Shown here piece after piece: positions 1 through 9,610 of a stretch of 64,000 bases of DNA. This DNA comes from Allorhizobium paknamense (GTDB lineage: Bacteria > Pseudomonadota > Alphaproteobacteria > Rhizobiales > Rhizobiaceae). Positions within the stretch are counted from its first letter, which is position 1. Each line of letters starts with the position of its first letter. The notes below the pieces were generated by a model. The model was not told the DNA's origin, made no database searches, and saw nothing but the letters and a program-made list of their open reading frames with translations. Location of the stretch: NCBI RefSeq assembly GCF_030815125.1, contig NZ_JAUSWH010000020.1, positions 17,187 to 81,186 of the forward strand. Direction: 5' to 3'. The position numbers and the translations under genes are program-made.

Positions 1-2
1 CA

Positions 3-1205
3 GCCACTCTGGGTCATCAGGTCCGTTACCGCATGCAATGGCCGGAACCGCTGCTCAAACGCCCTCTACCGACATATACCGTTCTCGTCGCTCTTTACCG
101 GGAAAGGGATGTGGTTCCCCAACTCATCGAAGCCTTGCGGCGTCTGGACTGGCCCGCAGCCCTTCTGGATATCAAACTGGTCTGCGAGGAGGACGATCAG
201 GACACTCTCAATGCCATCGAAGCCCAGCCGCTTCCTCCGCATTTCGAAATCATCCGGGTGCCGCCGATCGGCCCCCGAACCAAGCCCAAAGCCTTGAATT
301 ATGCCCTGTCAGGTGCAAGAGGGGAATTTCTCGTCATTTATGACGCCGAAGACCGGCCTCATCCGCACCAGTTGAAGGAAGCCTATGGCCGCTTTCTCGC
401 AAGCCCTCCGCACATAGCCTGCCTGCAGGCTCCCCTGATTATCGCCAATGGGCATGAAAACTGGATCAGCAGCCTGTTTGCCCTGGAATATGCAGGTCTT
501 TTCAGAGGATTGCTGCCCATGCTGGGGCGGCATGGCCTGCCCTTGCCGCTGGGGGGCACATCCAATCATTTCCGCACTGCCGTGCTGCGTGAGGTGGGTG
601 CCTGGGATCCCCACAATGTGACCGAGGATGCCGATCTGGGACTCAGGCTCTACCGGGCCGGTTATCGCTGCCAGACGCTGCGCTGCCAGACCCTGGAGGA
701 TGCCCCCACCAAACCGCACATCTGGATTGGCCAGCGCAGCCGCTGGTTCAAGGGCTGGCTGCAAACCTGGCTGATCATCATGCGCCATCCGCTGGCCGCC
801 TGCCGGGATATGGGGCTCATCGCCTTCGTGGTTTTCCAGTTGATGATTGGCGGCATGCTGGTTTCCTCGCTCTTTCATCCAGCCCTCATCCTGTTTCTCG
901 CCGCGACGCTATGGTCGATGACCGTCCTGTCGACGGAGGAGCTGCCGCTGCGGGAGGTGATTTTCTTCTGGGTGGATCTCATGAATATCTTCGGCAGTTA
1001 TGCCATTTTTCTCGCCTTGGGGCGATCAGCCATGATCCCCCATGAAAGACGCCAGATCGGTCGCCGCTATCTTGCAACCCCGCTCTACTGGATGATGACC
1101 TCTTATGCCGCCTGGAAGGCTGTGCTGGAATTGCGGACGAAACCCTTTTTCTGGAACAAGACGCCGCACACACCGCGACGGGTGAAGCTGAACAACGAGA
1201 CGTAA
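3..1205 (+). CDS. Glycosyltransferase family 2, processive type (5' end cut by window)
   Basis: Membrane glycosyltransferase that would transfer a sugar from a nucleotide sugar to a growing glycan; substrate unknown. The reading frame is open to the window edge, so the first visible ATG at 33 is probably internal and an N-terminal part is missing. Visible motifs are a DAED acidic motif for metal/nucleotide binding, an EDADLGLRL stretch with the likely base, and GQRSRWFKGW, the Q-x-x-R-W signature of processive GT2 enzymes such as cellulose synthases. Two or three hydrophobic segments follow in the C-terminal third. A weak hairpin (1274-1279 with 1287-1292) lies downstream. Family assignment is firm; the glycan made is not known. 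Confidence 0.85.
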   Translation, partial: ATLGHQVRYRMQWPEPLLKRPLPTYTVLVALYRERDVVPQLIEALRRLDWPAALLDIKLVCEEDDQDTLNAIEAQPLPPHFEIIRVPPIGPRTKPKALNYALSGARGEFLVIYDAEDRPHPHQLKEAYGRFLASPPHIACLQAPLIIANGHENWISSLFALEYAGLFRGLLPMLGRHGLPLPLGGTSNHFRTAVLREVGAWDPHNVTEDADLGLRLYRAGYRCQTLRCQTLEDAPTKPHIWIGQRSRWFKGWLQTWLIIMRHPLAACRDMGLIAFVVFQLMIGGMLVSSLFHPALILFLAATLWSMTVLSTEELPLREVIFFWVDLMNIFGSYAIFLALGRSAMIPHERRQIGRRYLATPLYWMMTSYAAWKAVLELRTKPFFWNKTPHTPRRVKLNNET

Positions 1206-1375
1206 CACGACGGTCTGCTCGACAGGAAGGCCTTCCAAACTCAAGAACCAAAGGTTGCATACATGTCCGACTGAAAGCGCATTACACGCTTTTGGGTAAA
1301 TTGCGTCTTTCGAAACAACAGGCTATTGATCATCTTGCAGTGCACAAAATGATAGCTGTTGATGAGGAGGTCGCA

Positions 1376-4300
1376 GTGCCCATTTCCAAAATCCTGGTCG
1401 CCAACCGGTCCGAAATTGCCATTCGCGTGTTTCGCGCGGCCAACGAACTGGGGATCAAAACGGTCGCCGTCTGGGCAGAAGAGGACAAGCTTTCCCTTCA
1501 CCGCTTCAAGGCCGATGAAAGTTACCAGGTCGGACGTGGGCCGCATCTCAAACGCGATCTCGGCCCCATCGAAAGCTATCTCTCCATTCCGGAAATCATT
1601 CGCGTTGCCAAGCTTTCCGGTGCGGATGCCATTCACCCGGGCTATGGGCTTCTCTCGGAAAGTCCTGAATTTGTCGAAGCCTGCAACGATGCAGGTATCA
1701 TTTTTATCGGTCCGACCGCCGACACCATGCGCCAGCTGGGCAATAAGGTCGCAGCGCGCAACCTGGCCATTTCCGTCGGCGTACCGGTGGTTCCAGCCAC
1801 CGATCCGCTTCCCGATGACGAGGCGGAAATCCATCGTCTGGCCGAAGAGATCGGCTATCCGGTGATGCTGAAGGCCTCCTGGGGCGGCGGCGGGCGCGGC
1901 ATGCGCGCCATTCGCGACCCCAAGGATCTGATCCGCGAAGTGACCGAAGCCAAGCGCGAGGCCAAGGCCGCCTTCGGCAAGGATGAAGTCTATCTCGAAA
2001 AACTGGTCGAGCGCGCCCGCCACGTCGAAAGCCAGATTCTGGGCGATACCCACGGCAATGTCGTGCACCTCTTCGAGCGTGACTGCTCCATTCAGCGCCG
2101 GAACCAGAAAGTGGTCGAGCGCGCGCCAGCCCCCTATCTCTCCGAAGCGCAGCGGCAGGAACTGGCCGCCTATTCCCTGAAAATCGCCGCTGCCACCCAT
2201 TACATCGGTGCCGGCACGGTCGAATATCTGATGGATGCCGATACCGGCAAATTCTACTTTATCGAGGTCAATCCGCGCATTCAGGTGGAACATACCGTTA
2301 CCGAAGTCGTGACCGGCATCGATATCGTCAAGGCGCAGATTCACATCCTGGAAGGGGCAGCCATCGGCACGCCGGAATCCGGCGTTCCCGCTCAGGATAA
2401 CATTCGCCTCAATGGCCATGCCCTGCAATGCCGCATCACCACGGAAGATCCGGAACATAACTTCATTCCGGATTATGGCCGCATCACCGCCTATCGCTCG
2501 GCGGCGGGTTTCGGCATTCGCCTGGATGGCGGCACCGCTTATACCGGCGCGATCATCACCCGCTATTACGATCCGCTGCTGGTCAAGGTCACCGCGTCCG
2601 GCGGTACACCGGAGGAAGCCATCAGCCGCATGGACCGGGCGCTGCGCGAGTTCCGCATCCGCGGCGTGGCCACCAACCTCACCTTCCTTGAGGCAATCAT
2701 CGGCCACCCGAGCTTCCGCAACAACACCTATACCACCCGCTTCATCGACACGACCCCGGAACTCTTCGCCCAGGTAAAGCGACAGGACCGCGCGACAAAG
2801 CTGCTGACTTATCTGGCGGATGTATCCGTCAATGGACACCCTGAGGTGAAGGGACGTCCCAAGCCCTCCGAGAAGGCTGCCAAGCCGGTTCTGCCTTATA
2901 TCGAGGAGGCGGAGGTAGCCGCCGGGACCAAGCAGAAGCTGGATGAACTCGGTCCCAAGGGCTTCGCCCAGTGGATGCGCAACGAAAGCCGGGTGCTGAT
3001 GACCGATACCACCATGCGGGACGGGCATCAGTCGCTGCTTGCCACCCGCATGCGCACCCATGACATTGCCCGCATCGCCCCGATCTATGCCAAGGCACTG
3101 CCCAATCTCTTCTCGCTGGAATGCTGGGGCGGAGCGACCTTCGATGTTTCCATGCGCTTCCTGACGGAAGATCCGTGGGAACGGCTGGCGCTGGTGCGGG
3201 AAGGGGCTCCGAACATCCTGCTGCAAATGCTGCTGCGGGGCGCAAACGGCGTGGGCTACACCAACTACCCCGACAATGTGGTGAAATATTTCGTTCGTCA
3301 GGCCGCCCAAGGCGGCATCGATCTGTTCCGCGTGTTCGACTGCCTGAACTGGGTGGAAAACATGCGCGTCTCCATGGATGCCGTGCAGGAAGAAAACAAG
3401 CTCTGCGAGGCAGCCATCTGCTACACCGGCGATTTGCTGAACAGCGCCCGCCCCAAATATGACCTGAAATACTATGCCGCCCTGGCCGCCGAACTGGAAA
3501 AGGCAGGCGCCCACATCATCGCCGTCAAGGACATGGCAGGCCTGCTGAAGCCCGCCGCCGCCAAGGTTCTGTTCAAGGCATTGCGCGAGGCCACGGATCT
3601 GCCGATCCATTTCCACACCCATGACACCTCCGGCATTGCCGCCGCCACCATTCTCGCCGCCGTGGAAGCAGGCGTGGATGCTGTCGATGCCGCCATGGAT
3701 GCCTTCTCGGGCAATACCTCGCAGCCCTGCCTTGGCTCCATCGTCGAGGCGCTGTCTGCCACGGAACGCGACCCCGGTCTCGATCCCGAATGGATTCGTC
3801 GGATTTCCTTCTATTGGGAAGCCGTGCGCGCACAATATGCGGCTTTCGAAAGCGACCTCAAGGGTCCGGCCTCGGAAGTCTATCTGCATGAGATGCCAGG
3901 GGGACAGTTCACCAACCTCAAGGAACAGGCACGCTCCCTCGGGCTCGAAACCCGTTGGCACGAAGTGGCTCAAGCCTATGCCGATGCCAACCGCATGTTC
4001 GGCGATATCGTAAAAGTCACGCCCTCCTCCAAGGTGGTGGGCGACATGGCGCTGATGATGGTGGCACAGGACCTGACGGTGGAGGATGTGGAGAATCCGG
4101 AGAAGGATATTGCCTTCCCGGATTCGGTTGTCTCGATGCTGCGCGGCGATCTGGGCCAGCCCCCGGGCGGTTGGCCGGAAACGCTGCAGAAGAAGGCGCT
4201 GAAGGGGGACGCTGCTTATACCGTGCGCCCGGGTTCGCTGCTGAAGGATGCCGATCTCGATGCCGAGCGCAAAACCATTGAAACGAAGCTGGAACGGCCG

Positions 4301-4840
4301 GTCAGCGATTTCGAATTCGCTTCCTACCTGATGTATCCGAAGGTGTTCACGGATTTCGCCGTGGCTTCCGAAACCTATGGCCCGGTTTCGGTTCTTCCCA
4401 CCCCTGCCTATTTCTACGGCATGGCAGATGGCGAGGAACTCTTTGCCGAAATCGAGAAGGGTAAGACGCTTGTTATCGTCAATCAGGCCGCCAGCGCGCC
4501 GGATGCTCAGGGCATGGTAACAGTGTTTTTCGAACTGAACGGGCAACCGCGCCGCATCAAGGTGCCGGACCGCGCCCATGGCGCTTCCGGTGCTGCTGTC
4601 CGCCGCAAGGCCGAAAGTGGCAATGCAGCTCATCTTGGTGCGCCAATGCCGGGCGTCATCAGCCGTGTCTTCGTCTCACCAGGACAGGCTGTAAAGGCAG
4701 GAGATGTTCTGCTTTCCATCGAGGCAATGAAGATGGAAACAGCCCTGCATGCGGACCGCGATGCCGTGGTGGCGGAAGTGCTCGTCAAACCTTCCGACCA
4801 GATCGATGCGAAGGATCTGCTCGTCGTATTTCAGGCGTAA
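1376..4840 (+). CDS. pyc: Pyruvate carboxylase
   Basis: ATP- and biotin-dependent carboxylation of pyruvate to oxaloacetate (anaplerosis, cytoplasm). About 1154 residues, the usual length of the single-chain enzyme. Order: biotin carboxylase domain from ILVANRSEIAIRVF with a glycine-rich ATP loop (SWGGGGRGM), carboxyltransferase domain beginning near VLMTDTTMRDGHQS, and C-terminal biotinyl domain with AMKMET; the biotinylated lysine is about K1119. The GTG at 1376 is chosen as start because a strong GAGGAGG ribosome site sits 5 bases upstream (1364-1370) and the resulting N-terminus fits the family; the frame is open further upstream. The stop codon lies inside the terminator hairpin. Confidence 0.97.
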   Translation: MPISKILVANRSEIAIRVFRAANELGIKTVAVWAEEDKLSLHRFKADESYQVGRGPHLKRDLGPIESYLSIPEIIRVAKLSGADAIHPGYGLLSESPEFVEACNDAGIIFIGPTADTMRQLGNKVAARNLAISVGVPVVPATDPLPDDEAEIHRLAEEIGYPVMLKASWGGGGRGMRAIRDPKDLIREVTEAKREAKAAFGKDEVYLEKLVERARHVESQILGDTHGNVVHLFERDCSIQRRNQKVVERAPAPYLSEAQRQELAAYSLKIAAATHYIGAGTVEYLMDADTGKFYFIEVNPRIQVEHTVTEVVTGIDIVKAQIHILEGAAIGTPESGVPAQDNIRLNGHALQCRITTEDPEHNFIPDYGRITAYRSAAGFGIRLDGGTAYTGAIITRYYDPLLVKVTASGGTPEEAISRMDRALREFRIRGVATNLTFLEAIIGHPSFRNNTYTTRFIDTTPELFAQVKRQDRATKLLTYLADVSVNGHPEVKGRPKPSEKAAKPVLPYIEEAEVAAGTKQKLDELGPKGFAQWMRNESRVLMTDTTMRDGHQSLLATRMRTHDIARIAPIYAKALPNLFSLECWGGATFDVSMRFLTEDPWERLALVREGAPNILLQMLLRGANGVGYTNYPDNVVKYFVRQAAQGGIDLFRVFDCLNWVENMRVSMDAVQEENKLCEAAICYTGDLLNSARPKYDLKYYAALAAELEKAGAHIIAVKDMAGLLKPAAAKVLFKALREATDLPIHFHTHDTSGIAAATILAAVEAGVDAVDAAMDAFSGNTSQPCLGSIVEALSATERDPGLDPEWIRRISFYWEAVRAQYAAFESDLKGPASEVYLHEMPGGQFTNLKEQARSLGLETRWHEVAQAYADANRMFGDIVKVTPSSKVVGDMALMMVAQDLTVEDVENPEKDIAFPDSVVSMLRGDLGQPPGGWPETLQKKALKGDAAYTVRPGSLLKDADLDAERKTIETKLERPVSDFEFASYLMYPKVFTDFAVASETYGPVSVLPTPAYFYGMADGEELFAEIEKGKTLVIVNQAASAPDAQGMVTVFFELNGQPRRIKVPDRAHGASGAAVRRKAESGNAAHLGAPMPGVISRVFVSPGQAVKAGDVLLSIEAMKMETALHADRDAVVAEVLVKPSDQIDAKDLLVVFQA

Positions 4841-4877
4841 TACGAAGTGTCATTGAAAATGACTCTTCGTATTCCCT
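4839..4877 (+). terminator. Terminator hairpin of pyc
   Basis: AATACGAAG (4839-4847) pairs with CTTCGTATT (4865-4873), with a further inner TCATT/AATGA pairing. A short pyrimidine tail CCCTTTT follows. The stem begins in the pyc stop codon. Confidence 0.7.
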
Positions 4878-4920
4878 TTTCGAATATCTCAAGCCTCTGA
4901 CGCAGTTGAGATATTCGAAA
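4878..4920. repeat. 15-bp perfect inverted repeat
   Basis: TTTCGAATATCTCAA (4878-4892) is exactly inverted at 4906-4920 with a 13-base loop. The right arm is also the left end of the dispersed repeat at 4896-4964, so this arm appears duplicated in inverted form here but not at the other copy. Confidence 0.8.
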
Positions 4921-4964
4921 TTTCTTCAAGGCGAGGATGCGTTAGCATCTTCGAGCCTTGGTAT
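4896..4964 (+). repeat. Dispersed intergenic repeat, copy 1
   Basis: About 69 bases nearly identical to the reverse complement of 18311-18379. Its core contains the small hairpin GATGC-GTTA-GCATC and ends GCCTTGGTAT. A much weaker relative lies near 52221-52258. Confidence 0.85.
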
Positions 4965-5205
4965 AATATGTTGACTTGAGAAAAACGGCTGCCGGTTTGC
5001 TGGCGGGAACCGCTTTACGAATAAAGGCTTGGAGCATTTCGTGGAAACGCTCCAAGTCAAATCCCTAAAACGATGCGGGACCAACCAAATGCGCGAAGAA
5101 AGACCTTCTTCGCGCATTTTTTATCGAGCCACGTCTCACCGAGACATAAAGGGAGTGCCGCGTTCCGGGGATGAGGGCAGGGTTATGCCGATCGGCAGCA
5201 GCGGA
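4965..5205. other. Rest of pyc-parB gap: palindromes, no gene
   Basis: No convincing coding region. A TATAAT-like hexamer is at 4962-4967. CTTGGAGC (5029-5036) pairs with GCTCCAAG (5049-5056), resembling a rhizobial intergenic palindrome. The strong hairpin at 5087-5125 is listed separately. Confidence 0.5.
5087..5125 (+). terminator. Strong rho-independent terminator-like hairpin
   Basis: AAATGCGCGAAGAA (5087-5100) pairs perfectly with TTCTTCGCGCATTT (5106-5119) around a 5-base loop, followed by a T run on the plus strand. It may end rightward transcripts from the pyc-parB gap and also act at the end of parB. Confidence 0.75.
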
Positions 5206-6081
5206 TCAGCGAGCCTCGAGAAGACGGCAGATTTCTTCCAGCTGTTCCAGCGTCTTGTAATTGATGCGAAGCTGCCCGCCACCACCTTTGTGATTGATGG
5301 TGATTTCCAGCCCCAACCTGTCTGACAGGCTGCGTTCAAGCGCAACGGTATCGGAATCCTTGGAGGCTGGCGTCTTGGGTTGCGACGGCCCACGAATATC
5401 ATTCTGCGCCAGCCGTTCTGCCTCACGGACAGACATGCCTTTTGAGACGATCTGTCTGGCCAAACCGGTCGGATCAGAGGTTGAAACAAGGGCGCGGGCA
5501 TGGCCGGCGGAAAGCGAACCATCCGCCAGCATATCCCGGACCGGATCGGGCAATTTCAGCAGACGAAGGCTGTTTGCCACATGGCTGCGGCTTTTGCCGA
5601 TAATTTCACCCAGATCGTTCTGCGTATAGCCGTAATCCGCGATGAGTTGATCATAACCGAGCGCTTCTTCCAGCGGATTGAGATCGGCGCGTTGTACGTT
5701 TTCAACGATCGCCAGTTCCAGCGCAGTGCGATCGTCCACATCCCGGACGATAACAGGAATTTCGATCAGCCCGGCAAGTTGGGCAGCCCGCCAGCGCCGC
5801 TCACCCGCGATAATTTCATAGCGATCCGTGCCGACCGTTCGCACCACGACGGGCTGAACAATCCCGTGCTGGCGAATGGAGCCTGCCAGTTCCTGCAGGA
5901 CCGTTTCGTCGAAGTAACGACGGGGATTTCGAGGATTGCGCGAAACGAATTCGATCGGCACCATCTTGTCGGCCGAAACGGAAGGCTTCTCTTCAGCCCC
6001 GACGGGAAGGGGTTGATCCATTTCACCGATCAGCGCAGCAAGACCGCGACCCAAACGGCGTTTCGAGATATCGTCGCTCAT
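5206..6081 (-). CDS. parB: Chromosome-partitioning protein ParB
   Basis: CTP-dependent DNA clamp that loads at parS sites and works with ParA in origin segregation. 291 residues. N-terminal RLGRGLAALIG box, then the ParB/Srx nucleotide domain with GERRWRAA (about 93-100) and ENVQRADLNPLEEA (about 127-140), a helix-turn-helix around 152-175, and a C-terminal dimerisation region. Lies 163 bases downstream of parA on the same strand, with a RIME-like palindrome between. Six candidate parS sites are in this window, which supports the identity. Confidence 0.97.
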   Translation of the reverse strand: MSDDISKRRLGRGLAALIGEMDQPLPVGAEEKPSVSADKMVPIEFVSRNPRNPRRYFDETVLQELAGSIRQHGIVQPVVVRTVGTDRYEIIAGERRWRAAQLAGLIEIPVIVRDVDDRTALELAIVENVQRADLNPLEEALGYDQLIADYGYTQNDLGEIIGKSRSHVANSLRLLKLPDPVRDMLADGSLSAGHARALVSTSDPTGLARQIVSKGMSVREAERLAQNDIRGPSQPKTPASKDSDTVALERSLSDRLGLEITINHKGGGGQLRINYKTLEQLEEICRLLEAR

Positions 6082-6164
6082 GATATGTCCTCTACACCAC
6101 TCTGTCGCAGCATCATGCGGACTATAGGGATCGGCATAACCATCTGAAACAGAGAATGCTGTTT

Positions 6165-6215
6165 TCTACAGTGTCTCCGGACGGAAAACCGGAGTCCACT
6201 TTTCCTGGAACCACT
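6165..6215. repeat. RIME-like palindromic repeat between parA and parB
   Basis: CTCCGG (6175-6180) pairs with CCGGAG (6189-6194) around ACGGAAAA, followed by AGTCCACTTTTCCTGGAA. The same motif recurs at 55229-55262 and in diverged form at other gaps in this window. Confidence 0.75.
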
Positions 6216-6244
6216 CTGAAAATCAGATCTTTCCTGAAGCGGGA

Positions 6245-7054
6245 TTAAGCGGCTTTCCTTTGCCGTTCCCGCTGAATCACTTCCGAAGCAAGCTGAAGAT
6301 AGGCCTGACTTCCCGCACACTTCAAATCGTAAAGTATAGCCGGCTTTCCATAAGACGGAGCCTCTGACACCCGTACATTCCGGGGAATGAGGGTGTGATA
6401 GACCTTCTCTCCCAAATGGGTGCGCACGTCACTGACAACCTGCTGCGCCAGATTGTTGCGGGAATCGAACATGGTCAGGACGATGCCTTGAATATCCAAG
6501 GTGGGATTCACGCTGCGTCGAACCTGGTTGATGGTTTCCAGCAACTGGCTCAATCCCTCAAGCGCAAAAAATTCGCACTGCAAAGGCACCAGAACGGAAT
6601 GAGCAGCCGCCATGGCGTTCATCGTCAGGAGATTGAAAGAGGGTGGGCAATCCACCAGCACATAGGAATAAGCGAGACCTTCAGCAGAGGCGAGCGCCTT
6701 CTTCAGACGGAAAACGCGGTCAGCCTGCTGGGAAATCTCCATCTCCAGGCCAAGAAGATCAAGTGTCGAGGGAATAATGGAGAGATTGGGGACGGCAGTT
6801 TCAAGCACAGTCTCAGCAATGCCATGACTCCCAACCAGAAGATCATAAGAGGAAAGTTTACGGCTGCGTCGCTCGATCCCCAGACCGGTGCTGGCATTAC
6901 CCTGCGGATCAAGATCCACAATGAGCACGCGCTCGCCGATCGCTGCAAGCGCCGTCGCCAAATTAATGGCGGTGGTGGTTTTCCCGACACCGCCTTTTTG
7001 ATTGGCGATGGTAATAATCCGGTTTTTCTCGATGGCCATCGTAACACCCGACAT
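6245..7054 (-). CDS. parA: Chromosome-partitioning ATPase ParA
   Basis: ParA/Soj-type ATPase that moves ParB-parS complexes over the nucleoid. Deviant Walker A KGGVGKTTT at about residues 20-28 includes the signature lysine, and DLDPQGNAS follows. 269 residues from 7054, or 264 from the internal ATG at 7039 (MAIEKNR), which fits homologues equally well. It starts 2 bases after the rsmG stop, so it is probably in one operon with rsmG and mnmG. Confidence 0.96.
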   Translation of the reverse strand: MSGVTMAIEKNRIITIANQKGGVGKTTTAINLATALAAIGERVLIVDLDPQGNASTGLGIERRSRKLSSYDLLVGSHGIAETVLETAVPNLSIIPSTLDLLGLEMEISQQADRVFRLKKALASAEGLAYSYVLVDCPPSFNLLTMNAMAAAHSVLVPLQCEFFALEGLSQLLETINQVRRSVNPTLDIQGIVLTMFDSRNNLAQQVVSDVRTHLGEKVYHTLIPRNVRVSEAPSYGKPAILYDLKCAGSQAYLQLASEVIQRERQRKAA

Positions 7055-7056
7055 CT

Positions 7057-7707
7057 CTAACGGATGCGTGCAAGGCCTTCGATCTCCAAAATCACCGAGT
7101 CAGCCTCAAGCACGCTGGAATGTATTACCAGATCAAAGGCCCAGCGACCACGCGCTTTCTGAACCTCAGACTCGTAATCCCGGCCTTTATGCAGAAGAAA
7201 TTTAACTTTTTCGCCAGACTCGACCCACGGATAACCATAGTCGAAGAGCTTATCCAGATCGGCAAGCGCTCGTGCCGAGAGGACGTCGCAGTGTTTGAGA
7301 GCACTGGGAGCTTCCTCGATTCGGATGGGATGAACCCGGCCGAGCCCTCCTGTTTCAAGAAGCGCATTCCGAAGGAAACTTGCTTTTTTCTGATTGCTTT
7401 CGACCAGATCTACCCAGCCACCGCCAGCCTCGGCCAGAAGAATGGCCGTGATCACTCCGGGAAATCCCCCGCCGCTGCCCAGGTCCACCCAATGTTGATC
7501 GGGCTTGGCGAATTTAAAAAGCTGCGCACTATCGATGACATGACGATGCCAGATCTGATCCAACGTGGAAGGCGCGGCGAGATTGATCACCTTCGACCAT
7601 TTCTGAAACAGCTCGACAAACCGTTGTAGCCGATCAAAGGTTTCACGTGAAACATTGAGACCGGCCAGTTTATTGAACTGGGCCAGGGACAGACTATCAG
7701 ACGGCAT
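7057..7707 (-). CDS. rsmG: 16S rRNA (guanine-527-N7)-methyltransferase
   Basis: SAM-dependent methylation of 16S rRNA (former gidB). 216 residues, with the SAM-binding motif WVDLGSGGGFPG at about 73-84. Overlaps the end of mnmG by 11 bases, the usual mnmG-rsmG-parA-parB arrangement. A perfect parS core lies near the start of the gene and encodes part of NVSRETF. Confidence 0.96.
   Translation of the reverse strand: MPSDSLSLAQFNKLAGLNVSRETFDRLQRFVELFQKWSKVINLAAPSTLDQIWHRHVIDSAQLFKFAKPDQHWVDLGSGGGFPGVITAILLAEAGGGWVDLVESNQKKASFLRNALLETGGLGRVHPIRIEEAPSALKHCDVLSARALADLDKLFDYGYPWVESGEKVKFLLHKGRDYESEVQKARGRWAFDLVIHSSVLEADSVILEIEGLARIR
7640..7653. promoter_or_regulatory. parS: parS site 1 (perfect core, inside rsmG)
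   Basis: GTTTCACGTGAAAC, the perfect palindromic ParB-binding core, inside the 5' part of the rsmG coding sequence about 1.5 kb from parB. Confidence 0.88.
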
Positions 7708-9565
7708 GGCTCAGCTTGTCCTTGTTCAAATAGACAACAAGCAAAGAGAGTGCCGCCGGTGTCATTCCATCAATACGTGCCGCCTGTAAAAGATTGGCAG
7801 GACGGATTTTTGAGAGCTTCTGCTTCAGTTCGTTGGATAATCCGGACAAGATCGTAAAATCGAAATCTGCCGGAATGGCGCGATCTTCCTCACGTTTGGT
7901 CTGGGCAATCTCGGCATTTTGCCGATCCATATAGACCGCATAGGACGCATGAATTTCCAATGCCTCTTGCAGCTTCGGACCAAGCTCTGCCAGTTCCGGC
8001 CAAACAGGCAGTAGCTTCTGGAGAGTCATTCCCGGGTAGGCGAGGAGTTCCGCCCCGCTGCGCCGCCGCCCATCCTGATTGACGGTGATGCCAAATTTTG
8101 CCGCTTCCTGAGGCGTCACCTGCCGCGCATCCAGCGTGTGTAGAGCTTCATCGAAATCCTGGCGGAAAGCGCTGAATTTCGCAGCGCGGTCTGCACCGAC
8201 CAGCCCCAGTTCCATTCCGAGAGGGGTCAGACGCATATCTGCATTGTCTACACGAAGCGACAATCGGAACTCCGCCCGTGAGGTGAACATGCGGTAAGGT
8301 TCTGCCACACCCCGGCTCGTCAGGTCATCGATCATCACCCCAATATAGGAATCGGCACGGCTAAAAGTGACCGGCTCCTGACCAGCTGCCCTTCGGGCAG
8401 CGTTCAATCCTGCAACGAGCCCCTGGGCAGCAGCTTCTTCATACCCGGTGGTGCCATTGATCTGACCGGCAAGATAAAGACCCGAGAGGCATTTCAGTTC
8501 AAGACCGGGCGTCAGCTCACGCGGATCGACATGATCATATTCTATCGCATAGGCATGCTGAAGAATGGATACCCGCTCCAGGCCGGGCAGGGTGCGCATA
8601 AAAGCTTCCTGAACATCTTCCGGCAGAGATGTCGAAATTCCATTTGGATAGATGGTGTGATCATCCAGGCCCTCAGGCTCCAGAAACACCTGATGTCCAT
8701 CCCGATCGCCAAAACGCATGATCTTGTCCTCGATAGAGGGGCAATAACGCGGGCCTACTCCTTCAATCTGGCCGGAATACATAGCCGACAAATGAATCGA
8801 GTCGCGGATGATCTGATGCGTCGCATCCGTGGTCCTGGTGATTCCGCACTCGATCTGCGGATTTTGGATACCGTCTGTCATAAAGGAAAAGGGGACAGGA
8901 TCTTCATCCGCCGCCTGCATTTCCAGGATCGACCAGTTGATTGTCCGACCATCGAGACGGGCCGGCGTCCCCGTCTTCAGACGCCCTAACCTTAAGCCCA
9001 GTTTTCCGAGGGTCGCGCTCAAACCGAGAGAAGGCGCCTCTCCCACTCGCCCGGCGGGGATCTTTTTTTGACCGATATGAATGAGCCCGCGCAGAAAGGT
9101 TCCTGTCGTCAACACCACCGCACCGGTCGGCAAACGTTGCCCATTCGCCAGGATCACAGCTTCGACGCGCCCGTTCTTGACATCAAGGTCAAAAGCATCG
9201 CCTTCAATGATGGTGAGATTTTCCAGAGCTTCCAGCTGATCCTGTACAGCAGCTTTATACAGCTTGCGATCTGCCTGGGTGCGGGGGCCACGCACAGCTG
9301 GACCTTTCTTGCGATTGAGAAGGCGAAATTGAATACCGGCGGCATCCGCACACACACCCATCAACCCACCAAGTGCATCCACTTCCCGAACCAGATGACC
9401 TTTGCCCAAACCGCCGATGGCAGGATTACAGGACATCACGCCAATCGTGTCGCGCCGATGCGTCACAAGCGCTGTTCTTGCGCCCAGGCGCGCAGACGCA
9501 GCCGCTGCTTCAGCGCCTGCATGGCCACCGCCAATGACAATGACATCAAATCCACTCTCTACCAT
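7697..9565 (-). CDS. mnmG: tRNA uridine 5-carboxymethylaminomethyl modification enzyme MnmG
   Basis: FAD-dependent partner of MnmE in making the (carboxymethyl)aminomethyl group on wobble uridine 34 of some tRNAs. 622 residues, normal length. N-terminal FAD fold with IGGGHAGAEAA (about 11-21), the conserved SCNPAIGGLGKGHL stretch, and a C-terminal helical domain. Former gidA. Downstream of mnmE by 42 bases. Confidence 0.97.
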   Translation of the reverse strand: MVESGFDVIVIGGGHAGAEAAAASARLGARTALVTHRRDTIGVMSCNPAIGGLGKGHLVREVDALGGLMGVCADAAGIQFRLLNRKKGPAVRGPRTQADRKLYKAAVQDQLEALENLTIIEGDAFDLDVKNGRVEAVILANGQRLPTGAVVLTTGTFLRGLIHIGQKKIPAGRVGEAPSLGLSATLGKLGLRLGRLKTGTPARLDGRTINWSILEMQAADEDPVPFSFMTDGIQNPQIECGITRTTDATHQIIRDSIHLSAMYSGQIEGVGPRYCPSIEDKIMRFGDRDGHQVFLEPEGLDDHTIYPNGISTSLPEDVQEAFMRTLPGLERVSILQHAYAIEYDHVDPRELTPGLELKCLSGLYLAGQINGTTGYEEAAAQGLVAGLNAARRAAGQEPVTFSRADSYIGVMIDDLTSRGVAEPYRMFTSRAEFRLSLRVDNADMRLTPLGMELGLVGADRAAKFSAFRQDFDEALHTLDARQVTPQEAAKFGITVNQDGRRRSGAELLAYPGMTLQKLLPVWPELAELGPKLQEALEIHASYAVYMDRQNAEIAQTKREEDRAIPADFDFTILSGLSNELKQKLSKIRPANLLQAARIDGMTPAALSLLVVYLNKDKLSHAV

Positions 9566-9594
9566 CTCTGCCTCTTTGCCTTCGCGGCTGGCAA

Positions 9595-9610
9595 TGTTTC
9601 ACGTGAATCA
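9595..9610. promoter_or_regulatory. parS: parS site 2 (one mismatch, overlaps mnmE stop)
   Basis: TGTTTCACGTGAATCA: one mismatch to TGTTTCACGTGAAACA. It covers the mnmE stop codon at 9608-9610 and part of the mnmE-mnmG gap. Confidence 0.8.

Noticed and set aside
1241..4633. Very long minus-strand ORF (1130 codons) opposite pyc
   Set aside because: It mirrors the codon bias of pyc; translation is low-complexity (Gly/His/Ile-rich) and matches no family.
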